From Lysobacterales bacterium (GTDB lineage Bacteria > Pseudomonadota > Gammaproteobacteria > Xanthomonadales > SZUA-5): a stretch of DNA of 41,604 bases. Within the stretch, counting starts at the first letter, position 1; the number at the start of each line of letters is the position of its first letter. The notes under the pieces are model-generated. The model did not search any database. It was not told where the DNA came from and saw nothing but the letters and a program-made list of their open reading frames with translations. Shown piece after piece: positions 19,228 through 28,371 of this stretch. A program made the position numbers and the translations under genes. The stretch covers positions 1 to 41,604 of the forward strand of contig JABAQR010000044.1 of NCBI GenBank assembly GCA_019187485.1, read 5' to 3'.

Positions 19228-19863
19228 TCACCGGCCCGCTGCCCACACGCAGACGGACATCGCCGCGAGGTGCAGCGAGACCAGCGCCCACGGCACCCAG
19301 GCGAGCGGCGAGGGCAGTTCGACGCGGTCCAGTTGCTCGCGCACGATGCGCTGCAGCGCGCCGGGATCGGCGGCGCCGGCGAGCCGCTGCTGCAGCGCCG
19401 GCAGGTCGATCGCCTGCGCCCACGGGACCCGCGCGAGCAGCAGTTCGACGGTCTTGCGCAGCCACCAGCGCTGACCGGCGAGGCGTGCGCGCACCTCGGC
19501 GACGGTGTCGGCCATCGCTGCGAGCTTCTGCGCGGGCGCCGCGCTGCGCTGCTGCAACTGGCCCACCACCCGGCTCGCCACTTCCTCGCGCAGCGGCGCG
19601 CCGAGGGTGCGCCAGACCTCGTCGATCGCCGCGCCGATGCCGGTGCGCCAGCCGACCACGAGGTAGGCCGGCAGCGACAGCGCGGCGATCACCAGCGGCG
19701 CACCGAGCGCGATCCAGGACTGCGCGCCGACCCACAGCAGCGCGCCGGCATTGATCGCCAGCGCCAGCAGCAGGAAGCCGGCGACCCGCGAGAGCACGCG
19801 CCACAGCAGGCGCGAAGCGTGGCCGACGAGCGTGCCGAGGGCTTCGGTCAGGTTGGCAAGCAA
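19228..19863 (-). CDS. Hypothetical membrane protein
   Basis: The 211-aa protein has two N-terminal membrane segments (residues about 20–60: VAGFLLLALAINAGALLWVG; ALGAPLVIAALSLPAYLVVG), a helical soluble middle (VASRVVGQLQQRSAAPAQKL and onward) and one C-terminal segment ending WALVSLHLAAMSVCVWAAG. The start is taken as a TTG preceded by GGGAG at 8 nt; the longer reading frame upstream lacks such support. I do not recognise a family. It lies convergent to the TPM gene and downstream of the RCC1 gene on the same strand. Confidence 0.68.
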   Translation of the reverse strand: MLANLTEALGTLVGHASRLLWRVLSRVAGFLLLALAINAGALLWVGAQSWIALGAPLVIAALSLPAYLVVGWRTGIGAAIDEVWRTLGAPLREEVASRVVGQLQQRSAAPAQKLAAMADTVAEVRARLAGQRWWLRKTVELLLARVPWAQAIDLPALQQRLAGAADPGALQRIVREQLDRVELPSPLAWVPWALVSLHLAAMSVCVWAAGR

Positions 19864-19915
19864 GCTGGTACTCCCGCGCGCGTCTGGCGCAGTGCGGGTT
19901 ATAGCGGGAGCACCC

Positions 19916-21184
19916 TCAACTCTCGAAGCCGTCCTGGAACAGGCGGTCTCCTGCACCCAGGCTGAGCGTGCCTCCGCCCTGCAGCAGCACCTGGCGCGCG
20001 GGTGCCGGCAGGGTCGGACTTGGCCCGGTGCCGAGCATCGGCACGCGTTGCCCGGAGCCCCAGGTGTAGACGCGCCCGTCGTTCGCGACGCCCCCGCCCT
20101 GCGAACGCTGCGAGCCTATCGCTGCCTGCGCCATTGCCGGCAGTCCAGCGATCGCGGTCGGCGTCAGGATGCCCGGCAACGGCGTCGCGGTGCCGCTGCC
20201 GAGCTGGCCGAAGTCGTTGGCGCCGCAGGCGAGCGTGGCGCCGGCCAGGGTGACGAAGTAGTTGGCGTCGCTGCCGACCGCGAGCGTGCGCACAGGCGGC
20301 AGGTTCGGTACGTTGGAGAGGCCGATGTAAGTAAGGCCGCCACCCAGCGAGGTGACCTCGCAGCGGGCCTGTACCGCGCTGCCGCCACAGACCTGCACCA
20401 CACCGCTGTCGAGCAGGAACATGCTGCGCCCCTGCGAAGCAGAAGCCTCGCGCACGCCGGCGGGCGTGCCGCCGACGCCGGACACGGGTGCCGGCAGCTG
20501 GACGAAAGCAGGCGTGGGCGGGTCGGCCACCGCTCCGGTCTTGTTGCAGAGTTGGCCGCCGCTCTGAAATCCCCAGCCCCACACAGCGCCGGTGGTCAAC
20601 ACCGCGAGCGTGTGTGCATCGCCGGCGCCGAGCGCACGCACCGCCGGCAGCCCGCCCAGCACCTGCTGCGGGGCGTTGCGGTCGGTCTGGGTGTTGTCGC
20701 CGAGCTGGAAATTGGAGTTGTCGCCCCAGGCCCACACGCTGCCGTCCGACTTCAGCGCAAAGGCCGACCCGAGCCCGCCCGCGGCGATCGCGATGACACC
20801 GCTACCCGCCGCAAGACCCAGCACCGGTCCCGGCTGGTTGCGCGAACTCGCGCCCGGGAAGCCGAGGCGGCCATCGTTGCTGGCACCCCAGCTCAGCACC
20901 TCGCCGTTGCGTTTCAGCGCCAGCGAAAAGAACGGCCCGGCGACCACCTGGATGACGCCGGAGCCCGGGCCGAGCATCGGCACCATGGTGGCGACGTCGC
21001 GGTCGTTGTTGTCGGCCACGCCAAGCTGGCCGAAGAAGTTGCCGCCCCAGGCGAACACCGCACCGTCGTCGCGCAGGGCCAGCATGTGGTCGCTGCCAGC
21101 GCCGACGTGCGGGCGCGCACCCTGGGCGATGGCGAGGGCAGGGAACAGCAACCCGGACAGGAACAGGACAGTCGCGCGCGACAA
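19916..21184 (-). CDS. Secreted RCC1-repeat protein with C-terminal DGFES tail
   Basis: The start is a TTG with an excellent ribosome binding site (GGGAGGTGGGCC before it). It gives a signal peptide, LSRATVLFLSGLLFPALAIA, cleaved before QGARPH. The mature 400 residues are made of about six RCC1-like blades (GSDHMLALRDDGAVFAWGGN; AFALKSDGSVWAWGDNSNFQ; similar units follow), predicted to fold as a seven-bladed propeller. Two to four Cys in blades 4–6 may form disulfides. The protein ends GDRLFQDGFES. I have the impression that similar D.IF.DGFE tails recur in secreted proteins of Xanthomonadales and related groups, which would point to a sorting or export signal; this is from memory. Ligand unknown. 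Confidence 0.85.
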   Translation of the reverse strand: MSRATVLFLSGLLFPALAIAQGARPHVGAGSDHMLALRDDGAVFAWGGNFFGQLGVADNNDRDVATMVPMLGPGSGVIQVVAGPFFSLALKRNGEVLSWGASNDGRLGFPGASSRNQPGPVLGLAAGSGVIAIAAGGLGSAFALKSDGSVWAWGDNSNFQLGDNTQTDRNAPQQVLGGLPAVRALGAGDAHTLAVLTTGAVWGWGFQSGGQLCNKTGAVADPPTPAFVQLPAPVSGVGGTPAGVREASASQGRSMFLLDSGVVQVCGGSAVQARCEVTSLGGGLTYIGLSNVPNLPPVRTLAVGSDANYFVTLAGATLACGANDFGQLGSGTATPLPGILTPTAIAGLPAMAQAAIGSQRSQGGGVANDGRVYTWGSGQRVPMLGTGPSPTLPAPARQVLLQGGGTLSLGAGDRLFQDGFES

Positions 21185-21315
21185 GGCCCACCTCCCGTGT
21201 TCCAGCGGCGCCGCGAGGCGCGCGGAATGGCAACTTAGGACCATGTTCCCGCTCTGTCAACGGGCGCGCGCCGATCTTGCATGTAGCATGCTCGCGGCAT
21301 CCTGCAGGGGGACGC

Positions 21316-21396
21316 ATGGCGGAGTGCGACACCTACGCGCAACTGCGCGAGCGCCTCGGTTGGCACGTGGCGGTGCTGCTGGCGACGCGAAAAGCA
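21316..21396 (+). pseudogene. 5' fragment of a truncated gene
   Basis: An ATG with a very good ribosome binding site (GCAGGGGGA) starts MAECDTYAQLRERLGWHVAV and continues LLATRK. From there on the frame stays open but the encoded sequence becomes disordered and basic, coinciding with a GACGCGAAAAGC repeat arm. I read this as the start of a real gene cut off by repeat or mobile-element insertion. Confidence 0.4.
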
Positions 21397-21414
21397 AGAA
21401 AAAGCAAGGACACG
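21387..21414. repeat. Solitary arm of a GGACGC(A)AAG-type repeat
   Basis: GACGCGAAAAGCAAGAAAAA, followed by GCAAGGAC, resembles (in complement) the right arm of the element before tadA (GTCCTTGCTTGTTTTTCTTC). No inverted partner is found within several hundred bases. It may be a decayed element. Confidence 0.45.
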
Positions 21415-21476
21415 ATCGATTCCACAGCCGACGAACGCAGGCGCACGCGCCCATCGCGGCGGAATCCTTTGTGGTT

Positions 21477-21848
21477 TCAACAGGTTGTGCCAGCCGAAGC
21501 CAACGCCCCAGGCGCCCGCGGCGCCGAAAAGAATGGCTGTCGCACTCCGTTCGAGAGCGAACGAGCCACGCCCAGGCCGCGTAGCCAGCGCTGGCCGGTT
21601 TCCGCTGCCTTGTCGAGGAGCGCGCTCTCACCGCCGATCACGCGGCAGAAGTCTTGCTCAGGCTTGACCGCGCGCACGCGGTGGGTCCGCTCGCTGGAGT
21701 CCATGCCGAGGCGGTCAAGGCCGGCTGGAGGTTTCCCCGTTATCCGCCCGCGCTTGGCGGGGTGCCACTCGCGGCCGGTCATGTCGACCAGTTCGATGTA
21801 CTCGGTCGTTGAGAGCGCCGTTACCGACAGACCGCGAACACCCAGCAC
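21477..21848 (-). pseudogene. Remnant of a Y1-type (IS200-like) transposase, C-terminal part
   Basis: The translation contains TTEYIELVDMTGREWHPAKR, then GRITGKPPAGLDRLGM, and later DFCRVIGG…GQRWLRGLGVARSL. This is the pattern of the C-terminal region of a large group of Y1/REP-associated-type transposases in gammaproteobacteria (…YLELVDWTGR…KRG…PPILDRLG…GQRWLKG). The catalytic HUH and tyrosine domain, expected some 200 residues upstream, is missing, and the sequence towards tRNA-Phe does not encode it. So it is a decayed fragment. Family assignment is from memory of the motif. Confidence 0.6.
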
Positions 21849-21928
21849 CGGTGCCAGCTCAGGTCGGCGCGGCGCCCTTGTGTCGCCTGAGGTGGGCGTT
21901 CATGCGAATGCGCCCGCGAAACCCGCCG

Positions 21929-21951
21929 GAGCCCGGCCGCGTGCCGGGCTC
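21929..21951. terminator. GAGCCCGGC/GCCGGGCTC hairpin
   Basis: A perfect 9-bp stem with loop CGCGT, followed on the + strand by GTCGTTTCC. It may be a terminator or a REP remnant within the decayed region. Confidence 0.4.
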
Positions 21952-22122
21952 GTCGTTTCCGATGGCCACGCAGATCACTCCTGCCCAAGCGCCAACAGCC
22001 AGATGACTGGGCTGCAACGGAAAGACCACCCGAGAAACGGGCACCAAACAGGCACCAGCGAAACGGGTACCGCTGGGGACTTCGTGGCCAATCCGACAAA
22101 CGATTGATTTATCTTGTAAAAG
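21952..22122. other. Remnant DNA downstream of tRNA-Phe
   Basis: No gene. Contains short repeated words such as CGGGCACC, AGGCACC, CGGGTACC at 22036–22072, of the type seen near integrase arm sites, and AT-rich DNA (22094–22120) right at the tRNA 3' end. No second copy of the tRNA end is found in the window, so an attachment site is not proven. Confidence 0.3.
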
Positions 22123-22198
22123 TGGTGGCCGGGGACGGAATCGAACCGCCGACACGGGGATTTTCAATCCCCTGCTCTACCAACTGAGCTACCCGGCC
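22123..22198 (-). tRNA. tRNA-Phe (GAA)
   Basis: The 76-nt gene has acceptor stem GGCCGGG/CCCGGCC, D-arm TAGCTCAGTTGGTAGAGCA, anticodon stem-loop GGGGATTGAAAATCCCC with anticodon GAA, and T-arm GGCGGTTCGATTCCGTC. The 3' CCA is encoded. tRNA-Phe is a frequent integration site for genomic islands, and the DNA immediately downstream is remnant-like. Confidence 0.97.
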
Positions 22199-22520
22199 AG
22201 GAAGACTGGCACCGCGCTGGCGGATACCCCGCGCGGAGCCGGTTATTAGGCCCGTGGACGCTTCCATCGTCAATCCCCAGCCTCCTCCAATGGGACATGG
22301 GCCTGAAGGCAGCATGCGGATTCCAACGAGAACCGAGCCTGGGCGCTCCAGCGAGGTCCCGCGCTCCGCTCGTGGTCAGCCTCGATCCACTCGTCCGTTC
22401 CTCCCGCATCCGCGCATCGCGCCATGCGCGGTGCCGCGTCTCGATACATGGGGCTGGTGTAGCGGATCCACATGCAGTTCCGCCGGAGCCGCTGAACCCG
22501 GGACCGCGGACGCAGGAAGC
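22199..22520. other. Intergenic, tRNA-Phe to sufS
   Basis: About 320 bp, no gene or RNA recognised. It must hold the tRNA promoter (reading right to left), but no clear −35/−10 pair stands out. Confidence 0.35.
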
Positions 22521-23732
22521 TCACAACATTCCGCGGACCTTCTCCAGCGCCGCCAGGAATCGATCTACTTCGTCGGCGGTGTTGTAGAAGGCCAGCGAGG
22601 CGCGCAGCGTGGCGCCCACGCCGTAGCGTTGCAGCAGTGGATGGGCGCAGTGCTGGCCGGAACGCACCGCGATCCCTTCGAGGTCGAGCAGCACCGCCAG
22701 ATCCGTGGCGTGCGCGCCTTCGAGCAGGAAACTCGCCACCGACACGCGCTGCGCCGCCTCGCCGATGAAGCGGATGCCGGGGAAACCGCGCAGGCCGGCG
22801 CGCAGACGCTCGCCAAGTGCATCCTCGTGGGCGCGCAGCGCGGGCTGATCCTGGGCGCGCAGCCAGTCGATCGCCGCCGCGAGGCCCACGAATCCGGCGA
22901 TATTCGGCGTGCCGGCCTCGAAGCGACGTGGCGGCGCCGCGTAGATCGTGCCCTCGAAGCTGACCGATTCGATCATCTCGCCGCCGCCGATCACCGGGCT
23001 CATCGCGTCGAGCAGTTCGTAGCGGCCCCACAGCGCACCGGTGCCGGTCGGCGCGAACAGCTTGTGGCCGGTGAAGGCGTAGAAATCGCAGCCCAGCGCC
23101 TGCACGTCCACCGGAAAATGCGGCAGTGCCTGCGAGCCGTCGACCAGCAGCGGGATGCCGGCGGCGCGCGTGTGGCGGGCGACCTCGGCGACCGGATTGA
23201 TGCTGCCGAGCACGTTCGACACGTGCGCGAGGCCGACCAGGCGCGTGCGCGGCCCGAGCAGCGCGAGCAGTCCCGGCAGGTCGAGCGTGCCATCGTCGTG
23301 GATCGGTGCCACCTTCAGGTGCGCGCCGCGCTCGGCGCACAGCAACTGCCAGGGCACGATGTTCGCGTGGTGTTCCATGTGGCTGACGACGATCTCGTCG
23401 CCCGGCTGCAGCCGCGGGCGCAGCCAGCCCTGCGCGACGAGGTTGATCGCCAGCGTGGTGCCGGTGGTCAGCACGACCTCGTTCGCGCTGGCGGCGCCGA
23501 TCAGCGCCGCGACCTTGGCGCGCGCCTCCTCGTAGAGCGTGGTCGCCTCCTCGCTGAGGGTGTGCACGGCGCGCGCGACGTTGGCGTTGTGGCGACGGTA
23601 GAAGTCGTCGACTGCGGCGATCGCCGCCGCCGGCTTCTGCGCGGTGTTGGCGTTGTCGAAGTAGATCAGTGGATTGCCATGCACTTCGCGCGCGAGGATC
23701 GGGAACTGCTGGCGGAGGGCGTGGAGATCCAT
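22521..23732 (-). CDS. sufS: SufS-type cysteine desulfurase
   Basis: This 403-aa PLP enzyme takes sulfur from cysteine for Fe–S cluster assembly. It has the group II desulfurase features: YFDNANTAQKP near the N-terminus, the PLP lysine Lys224 in FTGHKLFAPTG, His120–121 region SHMEHHANIVPW, and the persulfide cysteine Cys362 in VRSGQHCAHPLL. The start MDLHALRQQ was chosen for alignment with the family; an ATG seven codons upstream (MPLAKPHM) is an alternative. The usual SufBCD partners are not in the window; the desulfurase stands alone between tRNA-Phe and the M2 peptidase. It could therefore be a CsdA-like paralogue. Confidence 0.9.
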   Translation of the reverse strand: MDLHALRQQFPILAREVHGNPLIYFDNANTAQKPAAAIAAVDDFYRRHNANVARAVHTLSEEATTLYEEARAKVAALIGAASANEVVLTTGTTLAINLVAQGWLRPRLQPGDEIVVSHMEHHANIVPWQLLCAERGAHLKVAPIHDDGTLDLPGLLALLGPRTRLVGLAHVSNVLGSINPVAEVARHTRAAGIPLLVDGSQALPHFPVDVQALGCDFYAFTGHKLFAPTGTGALWGRYELLDAMSPVIGGGEMIESVSFEGTIYAAPPRRFEAGTPNIAGFVGLAAAIDWLRAQDQPALRAHEDALGERLRAGLRGFPGIRFIGEAAQRVSVASFLLEGAHATDLAVLLDLEGIAVRSGQHCAHPLLQRYGVGATLRASLAFYNTADEVDRFLAALEKVRGML

Positions 23733-23994
23733 ATGTGGCTTCGCAAGGGGCATTCGCGGCCGACCGCAATCCCGTCGGCGATGCGTGTGGAGGTCGCGCC
23801 GCCGTCGACGCGGAACCAGGTGGAAGCCGGCCCGGCCGGCGCGCCAGGATTGTAGCTTTCGCGCACGCAGGCTGCCGCGTCCCCGCACAACCCTGCAACG
23901 CATTGCACCGCCGCACCGCCTGGACGCACCGCGCCGTGACCCCCTCCTTCAACCGGGCTAGAGTCTGGGGTCCGCCGCCGACCGGAACAAGCCA

Positions 23995-25836
23995 ATGACC
24001 TTCCAAGTGCTGCGTCTGCTGCTGTTGCCCGCCAGCATCGCCCTGCTGCATAGCTGCACCCCGTCCACTTCGGCCGCACCGCGCGACGGCGACGCGCAGG
24101 CAATCGCCCAGGATGCGCAGGCACTGGTCGAACGGGTCAACGCCGAGGCGCGCGTGCGCGGCCGCGAGTCGGCGGCGGCGGCCTGGGTGGCCGCCACCTA
24201 CATCAACGACGACACCCAGTTGCTGGCCGCCAAGAATCAGGAGCGCGACCTCGGCTACCGCGCCGGCGTACTGGCCGAGGTGCGTCGCTTCACCGGCGCG
24301 AAACTGGACGAGGGGACCCGCCGGGCGCTCGACACCATGCTCAACGGCAACACCGTGCTGCCGCCCGCACGCGCCGAAGAACAGGCTGAACTGACGCAGT
24401 TGTCGACCAAGCTCGAGGCGCACTACGGTTCGGCCAAGGCCTGCACGGACCCGAACAAGCCGGAGACCTGTCGCGATCTGCTCGCGCTGTCCAAGGTGCT
24501 CGCCGAGAGCCGCGATCCGGCGGCGCTGCGCCAGGCCTGGGTGGATTGGCACGACACCGCGAGCGTCCAGCGCACGCCGTTCGCGCGCCTGGCCGAACTG
24601 ATGAACAGCGGAGCGCGCGAATACGGCTTCAAGGACACCGGCGAGTTGTGGCGATCCGGCTACGACATGTCGGCGCAGGATCTGGCGCTCGAGACCGAAC
24701 GCCTGTGGAGTCAGGTGCAACCGTTGTATTCCTCGCTCCAGTGCTACGTGCGCAAACGCCTCAACGAGCACTACGGCGACACCGAAGTGCCGGAAACCGG
24801 GCCGATCCCAGGACACGTGCTCGGCAACATGTGGCAACAGGACTGGTCGGCGGTCTATCCGCTGGTCGAGCCCTACGCCGGCGTGGCCAGCCTCGACGTC
24901 AACGGTGGTCTCAAGAAGGCGAACTGGGATGCCGCGCGGCTGACGCGTTCGGCCGAGGGCTTCTACACCTCCCTCGGAATGCCGTCTCTGCCGGCCAGCT
25001 TCTGGACCAAGTCGATGCTGACCCGGCCCGCCGACCGCGAGGTGCAGTGCCACGCGAGCGCCTGGGACATGGACATGCAGGGCGATGTGCGCATCAAGAT
25101 GTGCATCGAGTTGGATGAGGACAACCTGCGCACGATCTACCACGAGCTCGGCCACGTCTATTACTACCTCGCCTACCACGGCCAACAGCCGCTGTTCCAG
25201 ACCGGCGCGCACGACGGCTTCCACGAGGCGATCGGCGACACCGTACTGCTGTCGCTGACGCCAGGCTACCTTGCGCAGATTGGTCTGATCGACGCGCCCA
25301 GGCAGTCCGAAGAGGCGCTGATCAACACCCAGCTCAAGCTCGCGCTCGAGAAAATCGCTTTCCTGCCCTTCGGCAAGCTCATCGACCAATGGCGTTGGGG
25401 CGTGTTCGACGGCTCGATCAAGCCCGAGCACTACAACGCCGCGTGGTGGGAACTGAAGCGGCGCTATCAGGGTGTGATGCCGCCGGTGGCGCGCGACGAG
25501 AGCGCCTTCGATCCCGCCGCCAAATATCACGTTCCGGCGAACACGCCGTACACGCGCTATTTCCTCGCCCACATCCTGCAGTTCCAGTTCCACCGCGAAC
25601 TGTGCCGCGCAGCCGGCCACACCGGCCCGCTGCATACCTGTTCGATCTACGACAGCAAGGCCGCCGGCGAGAAGTTCTGGGCGATGCTGCAGCGCGGCGC
25701 AAGCCAGCCCTGGCAGCAGACGATGAAGGAGTTCAGCGGCAGCGAGCGCATGGACGGAGACGCCATCATCGAGTACTTCGCGCCGCTGTCGGCCTGGTTG
25801 GAGAAGGAGAACGCGGGCCAGCGCTGCGGCTGGTGA
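23995..25836 (+). CDS. M2-family metallopeptidase (ACE-like dipeptidyl carboxypeptidase), lipoprotein
   Basis: This 613-aa zinc peptidase is a bacterial relative of angiotensin-converting enzyme, known in Xanthomonas. The signal peptide ends in a lipobox-like LLHSC (Cys21), so it is probably lipid-anchored in the periplasm or outer membrane. The zinc site is HELGH (His383, Glu384, His387), with the third ligand Glu411 in GFHEAIGDT, both in the M2 spacing. KYHVPANTPYTRYFLAHILQ is the typical C-terminal substrate and chloride-site region. It removes C-terminal dipeptides from peptides in related enzymes. No operon partner is visible. Confidence 0.93.
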   Translation: MTFQVLRLLLLPASIALLHSCTPSTSAAPRDGDAQAIAQDAQALVERVNAEARVRGRESAAAAWVAATYINDDTQLLAAKNQERDLGYRAGVLAEVRRFTGAKLDEGTRRALDTMLNGNTVLPPARAEEQAELTQLSTKLEAHYGSAKACTDPNKPETCRDLLALSKVLAESRDPAALRQAWVDWHDTASVQRTPFARLAELMNSGAREYGFKDTGELWRSGYDMSAQDLALETERLWSQVQPLYSSLQCYVRKRLNEHYGDTEVPETGPIPGHVLGNMWQQDWSAVYPLVEPYAGVASLDVNGGLKKANWDAARLTRSAEGFYTSLGMPSLPASFWTKSMLTRPADREVQCHASAWDMDMQGDVRIKMCIELDEDNLRTIYHELGHVYYYLAYHGQQPLFQTGAHDGFHEAIGDTVLLSLTPGYLAQIGLIDAPRQSEEALINTQLKLALEKIAFLPFGKLIDQWRWGVFDGSIKPEHYNAAWWELKRRYQGVMPPVARDESAFDPAAKYHVPANTPYTRYFLAHILQFQFHRELCRAAGHTGPLHTCSIYDSKAAGEKFWAMLQRGASQPWQQTMKEFSGSERMDGDAIIEYFAPLSAWLEKENAGQRCGW

Positions 25837-26079
25837 GCGCGCCCCCTGGGAGGGGCCGCCGTCGCGACGGTGCGGAAGCGCTGCCCTGCGGGCGCCCGAC
25901 GATGCGGCGCCGTTACCATCCACCCGAGGCCGCCGTGCACGCGAAGGCGCCGATGTGGATCCTCGACATTGCGTACTTCACGCTCCCTTTGACTGGTTCT
26001 CGAAGCTCGGATGCGGCGAACGCCGACCGTGGAGCGATCCGTCGAACATGACCCGGATGACTCGTCGGCAATTTCGGAC

Positions 26080-27567
26080 ATGAACACGGCCACGTCTTCC
26101 CGGACCACTCATCCCGATCCCCGCAGCGACGGAATGCTCGGTGGGCCGATCCCGCTCATCCTGACGGTGCTCGTCTGCGGCTGGTTCGTCCACGACCTCC
26201 CGCCGGTGCCCGACCACGCCAGTCAGTTTCACATGGCGCAGCGGATGCTGGAGGGTGCCGTGCTCTACTCGGACGTCGCTGCCTCCGAGATGCACCCACC
26301 GCTGCTGACCTGGCTGGCCGCCCTGCTGGTGATCGTCGGGCGCGCGCTCGCCATATCGGGCCTGGACCTGATGCCCGTCTGCGTTGCGCTGAGCGTGGCG
26401 ACTTCGTTGTGCCTGATTTGGCGCGTTGGCCCACGCTCGGTCTGGGTACTCATGGTCGCCGCCATGTTGCTGCTGCCGCTGTCGGACGCCTATTTCGGTC
26501 AGGGCGAACATCTTGCGGTGACCTGGGCGCTACCCTACCTCTTCGCCACCGCAGATGCGGGAACCGAGCTGCCGCGTCGCCTGCGAATCGTCGTTGCGCT
26601 GATGGCCGCGCTCGGGCTTGCGCTGAAACCTCACTTCGCGTTGGTCTGGGTGGTTGCCGAGTTGTACCGGGCGCGTCGGCACGGATGGCGCTCGGTGTTT
26701 CGACTGGAGGGACTGCTGATCGGCGCGAGCTTCGCGGGCTATCTGCTCATCGCCGCAGGCGTGCATCCGGAGTATTTCCACAACCTTCCCTGGCTGGCTG
26801 CGCTGTATCCGAAGTACTTTCCGACGCCGTTGACACAGATCGTCCGGGATGCCCGCGGCGCACTCTTGCTGGCGGCCGTCCTGCTCCCGTTTGCGCTCCG
26901 GGATTCCCGCGAGTGGGTGGCCGCAGCAAGATTGCTCGGTCTGGCCGGGGCGGCGATGTATCTGGCGATGCTGTTGCAGCAGAAGGGCTGGGGCTATCAC
27001 TGGTATCCGATCGTCGCCTGTTCCGGACTCTCGCTGGCCATTTGTGTGCGTCGATGGGCGCACCGGCATGCGGCGCTCGCGATCCCGCTGGTGGCATCGG
27101 TGACGATCATGCTCGCTTCGGCACAGCGTCTGCGGGTCGAGCATGTGCTGCAGAAGCCGCCGACCGAACTGGGTCCGATGCTGGCGCTGGTGCAAGCGCA
27201 TGCCGGCGGCAGACCGATCGCGGCCTTGAGTCGGTACATCCAGGCCGGTTTTCCCCTGGCCGCCGAGGCCGGTGTGGAGTGGGCGCTGCCCGATGCCTGT
27301 CTGTGGACACTCCATGTGCTGCAACAGATGCCGCAGGCGGAGCGTCGGCGTTGGGCCTGGCTCGAACGCGCCAGCTTCGAGCGGGTATGGGCGGCACTGG
27401 AAGCACGCCGGCCAGCGTTGCTGATCGTCGAACGCGAAACCGAGGCCGGCCCCGACATGCGCCGGTATTTCGAGACCGACGCACGCTATCGACGGTTGTT
27501 CGAACGCGCCAAAATCATTGGCAGCACGCCAACTTACGTGGTCTACGCACTCCACCAGCCACCATAA
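26080..27567 (+). CDS. Polytopic membrane protein, GT-C glycosyltransferase-like
   Basis: This 495-aa protein has about nine to ten membrane segments (from residue 25). Between the first two lies PVPDHASQFHMAQRMLEGAV, then LYSDVAASEMHPPLLTWLAA: an acidic residue followed by a G-x-x-Y-x-D motif and a Pro pair, as in the first periplasmic loop of polyprenol-sugar-dependent GT-C enzymes (ArnT/PMT type). The C-terminal 100 residues are soluble. The family match is by topology and motif only, and the substrate is unknown. A frame upstream (to 26011) adds 23 codons without membrane character. Confidence 0.6.
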   Translation: MNTATSSRTTHPDPRSDGMLGGPIPLILTVLVCGWFVHDLPPVPDHASQFHMAQRMLEGAVLYSDVAASEMHPPLLTWLAALLVIVGRALAISGLDLMPVCVALSVATSLCLIWRVGPRSVWVLMVAAMLLLPLSDAYFGQGEHLAVTWALPYLFATADAGTELPRRLRIVVALMAALGLALKPHFALVWVVAELYRARRHGWRSVFRLEGLLIGASFAGYLLIAAGVHPEYFHNLPWLAALYPKYFPTPLTQIVRDARGALLLAAVLLPFALRDSREWVAAARLLGLAGAAMYLAMLLQQKGWGYHWYPIVACSGLSLAICVRRWAHRHAALAIPLVASVTIMLASAQRLRVEHVLQKPPTELGPMLALVQAHAGGRPIAALSRYIQAGFPLAAEAGVEWALPDACLWTLHVLQQMPQAERRRWAWLERASFERVWAALEARRPALLIVERETEAGPDMRRYFETDARYRRLFERAKIIGSTPTYVVYALHQPP

Positions 27568-27663
27568 GTCCGATGCGGTGCCGACCCTCCATGTGGCCAA
27601 CGGGCGCGACGCTCGCGCGGCGCCACATGCGAACATGCGCCAACCCAGCGTCGGTGCCCGCGC

Positions 27664-28368
27664 ATGTCCATCCCTGCCCCCGAACCCCACCCGCTCGCCG
27701 CGCTCATCGGCGTGACCGCCGTCGCGACCGCACTCATGTACTTCGGCGGCTCAGCCTGGACCGCGCCGCTGGAAATCCTCGTGGTCTTCTTCCACGAATC
27801 GGCGCACGCGCTGATGACCTGGATCACCGGCGGCAAAGTGCTGTCGATGCAGGTGACGATCGATCGCGGCGGCGAAGTGATGTCGGCAGGCGGCAGTCGC
27901 TTCCTGACGCTGAGCGCCGGTTACCTGGGATCGCTGCTGATCGGCGCCGGACTGCTGGTCGCCGGCAGCCGCAGCCGCCACGACCGCGCGATCCTCGCCG
28001 CGCTGGCGCTGCTGATGGCGCTGGCGACCGTACTGTTCATGCGCAACCTGTTCGGCCTGGCCTACGGCATCGGCATGGCGCTGGCGCTGCTGGCGATCGC
28101 GCGCTGGCTGCCGGCCAGTGCGAGCGACTATTCGCTGCGGCTGATCGGTGTCATGAGCCTGCTGTACGTGCCGCGCGACATCTTTTCCGACACCATCGAG
28201 CGCTCTCATCTGCGTTCGGACGCGCGCATGCTCGCCGAGGAGATCGGCGGCAGCACCTGGCTGTGGGGAGGCCTGTGGCTGTTGGCATCGCTGGCGATCT
28301 GTTTCGTCGCGGTGCGCTGGAGCCTGGCGCGACCAGGCCCGGACTCATCGACCTCGGGCACGCCCTGA
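27664..28368 (+). CDS. M50B-like membrane metalloprotease family protein
   Basis: The 234-aa protein has about six membrane segments. The zinc-binding HExxH lies in VVFFHESAHALMTW (His44, Glu45, His48) at the end of the second segment, the pattern of the peptidase M50B-like family. A candidate third ligand is the Asp in YVPRDIFSDTI. Its substrate is unknown. It ends 3 bp from the convergent entericidin gene. Confidence 0.8.
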   Translation: MSIPAPEPHPLAALIGVTAVATALMYFGGSAWTAPLEILVVFFHESAHALMTWITGGKVLSMQVTIDRGGEVMSAGGSRFLTLSAGYLGSLLIGAGLLVAGSRSRHDRAILAALALLMALATVLFMRNLFGLAYGIGMALALLAIARWLPASASDYSLRLIGVMSLLYVPRDIFSDTIERSHLRSDARMLAEEIGGSTWLWGGLWLLASLAICFVAVRWSLARPGPDSSTSGTP

Positions 28369-28371
28369 ACG

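Noticed and set aside
22036..22198. Intact prophage or genomic island attachment site at tRNA-Phe
   Set aside because: No second copy of the tRNA 3' end and no integrase gene in the window; only remnants are seen.
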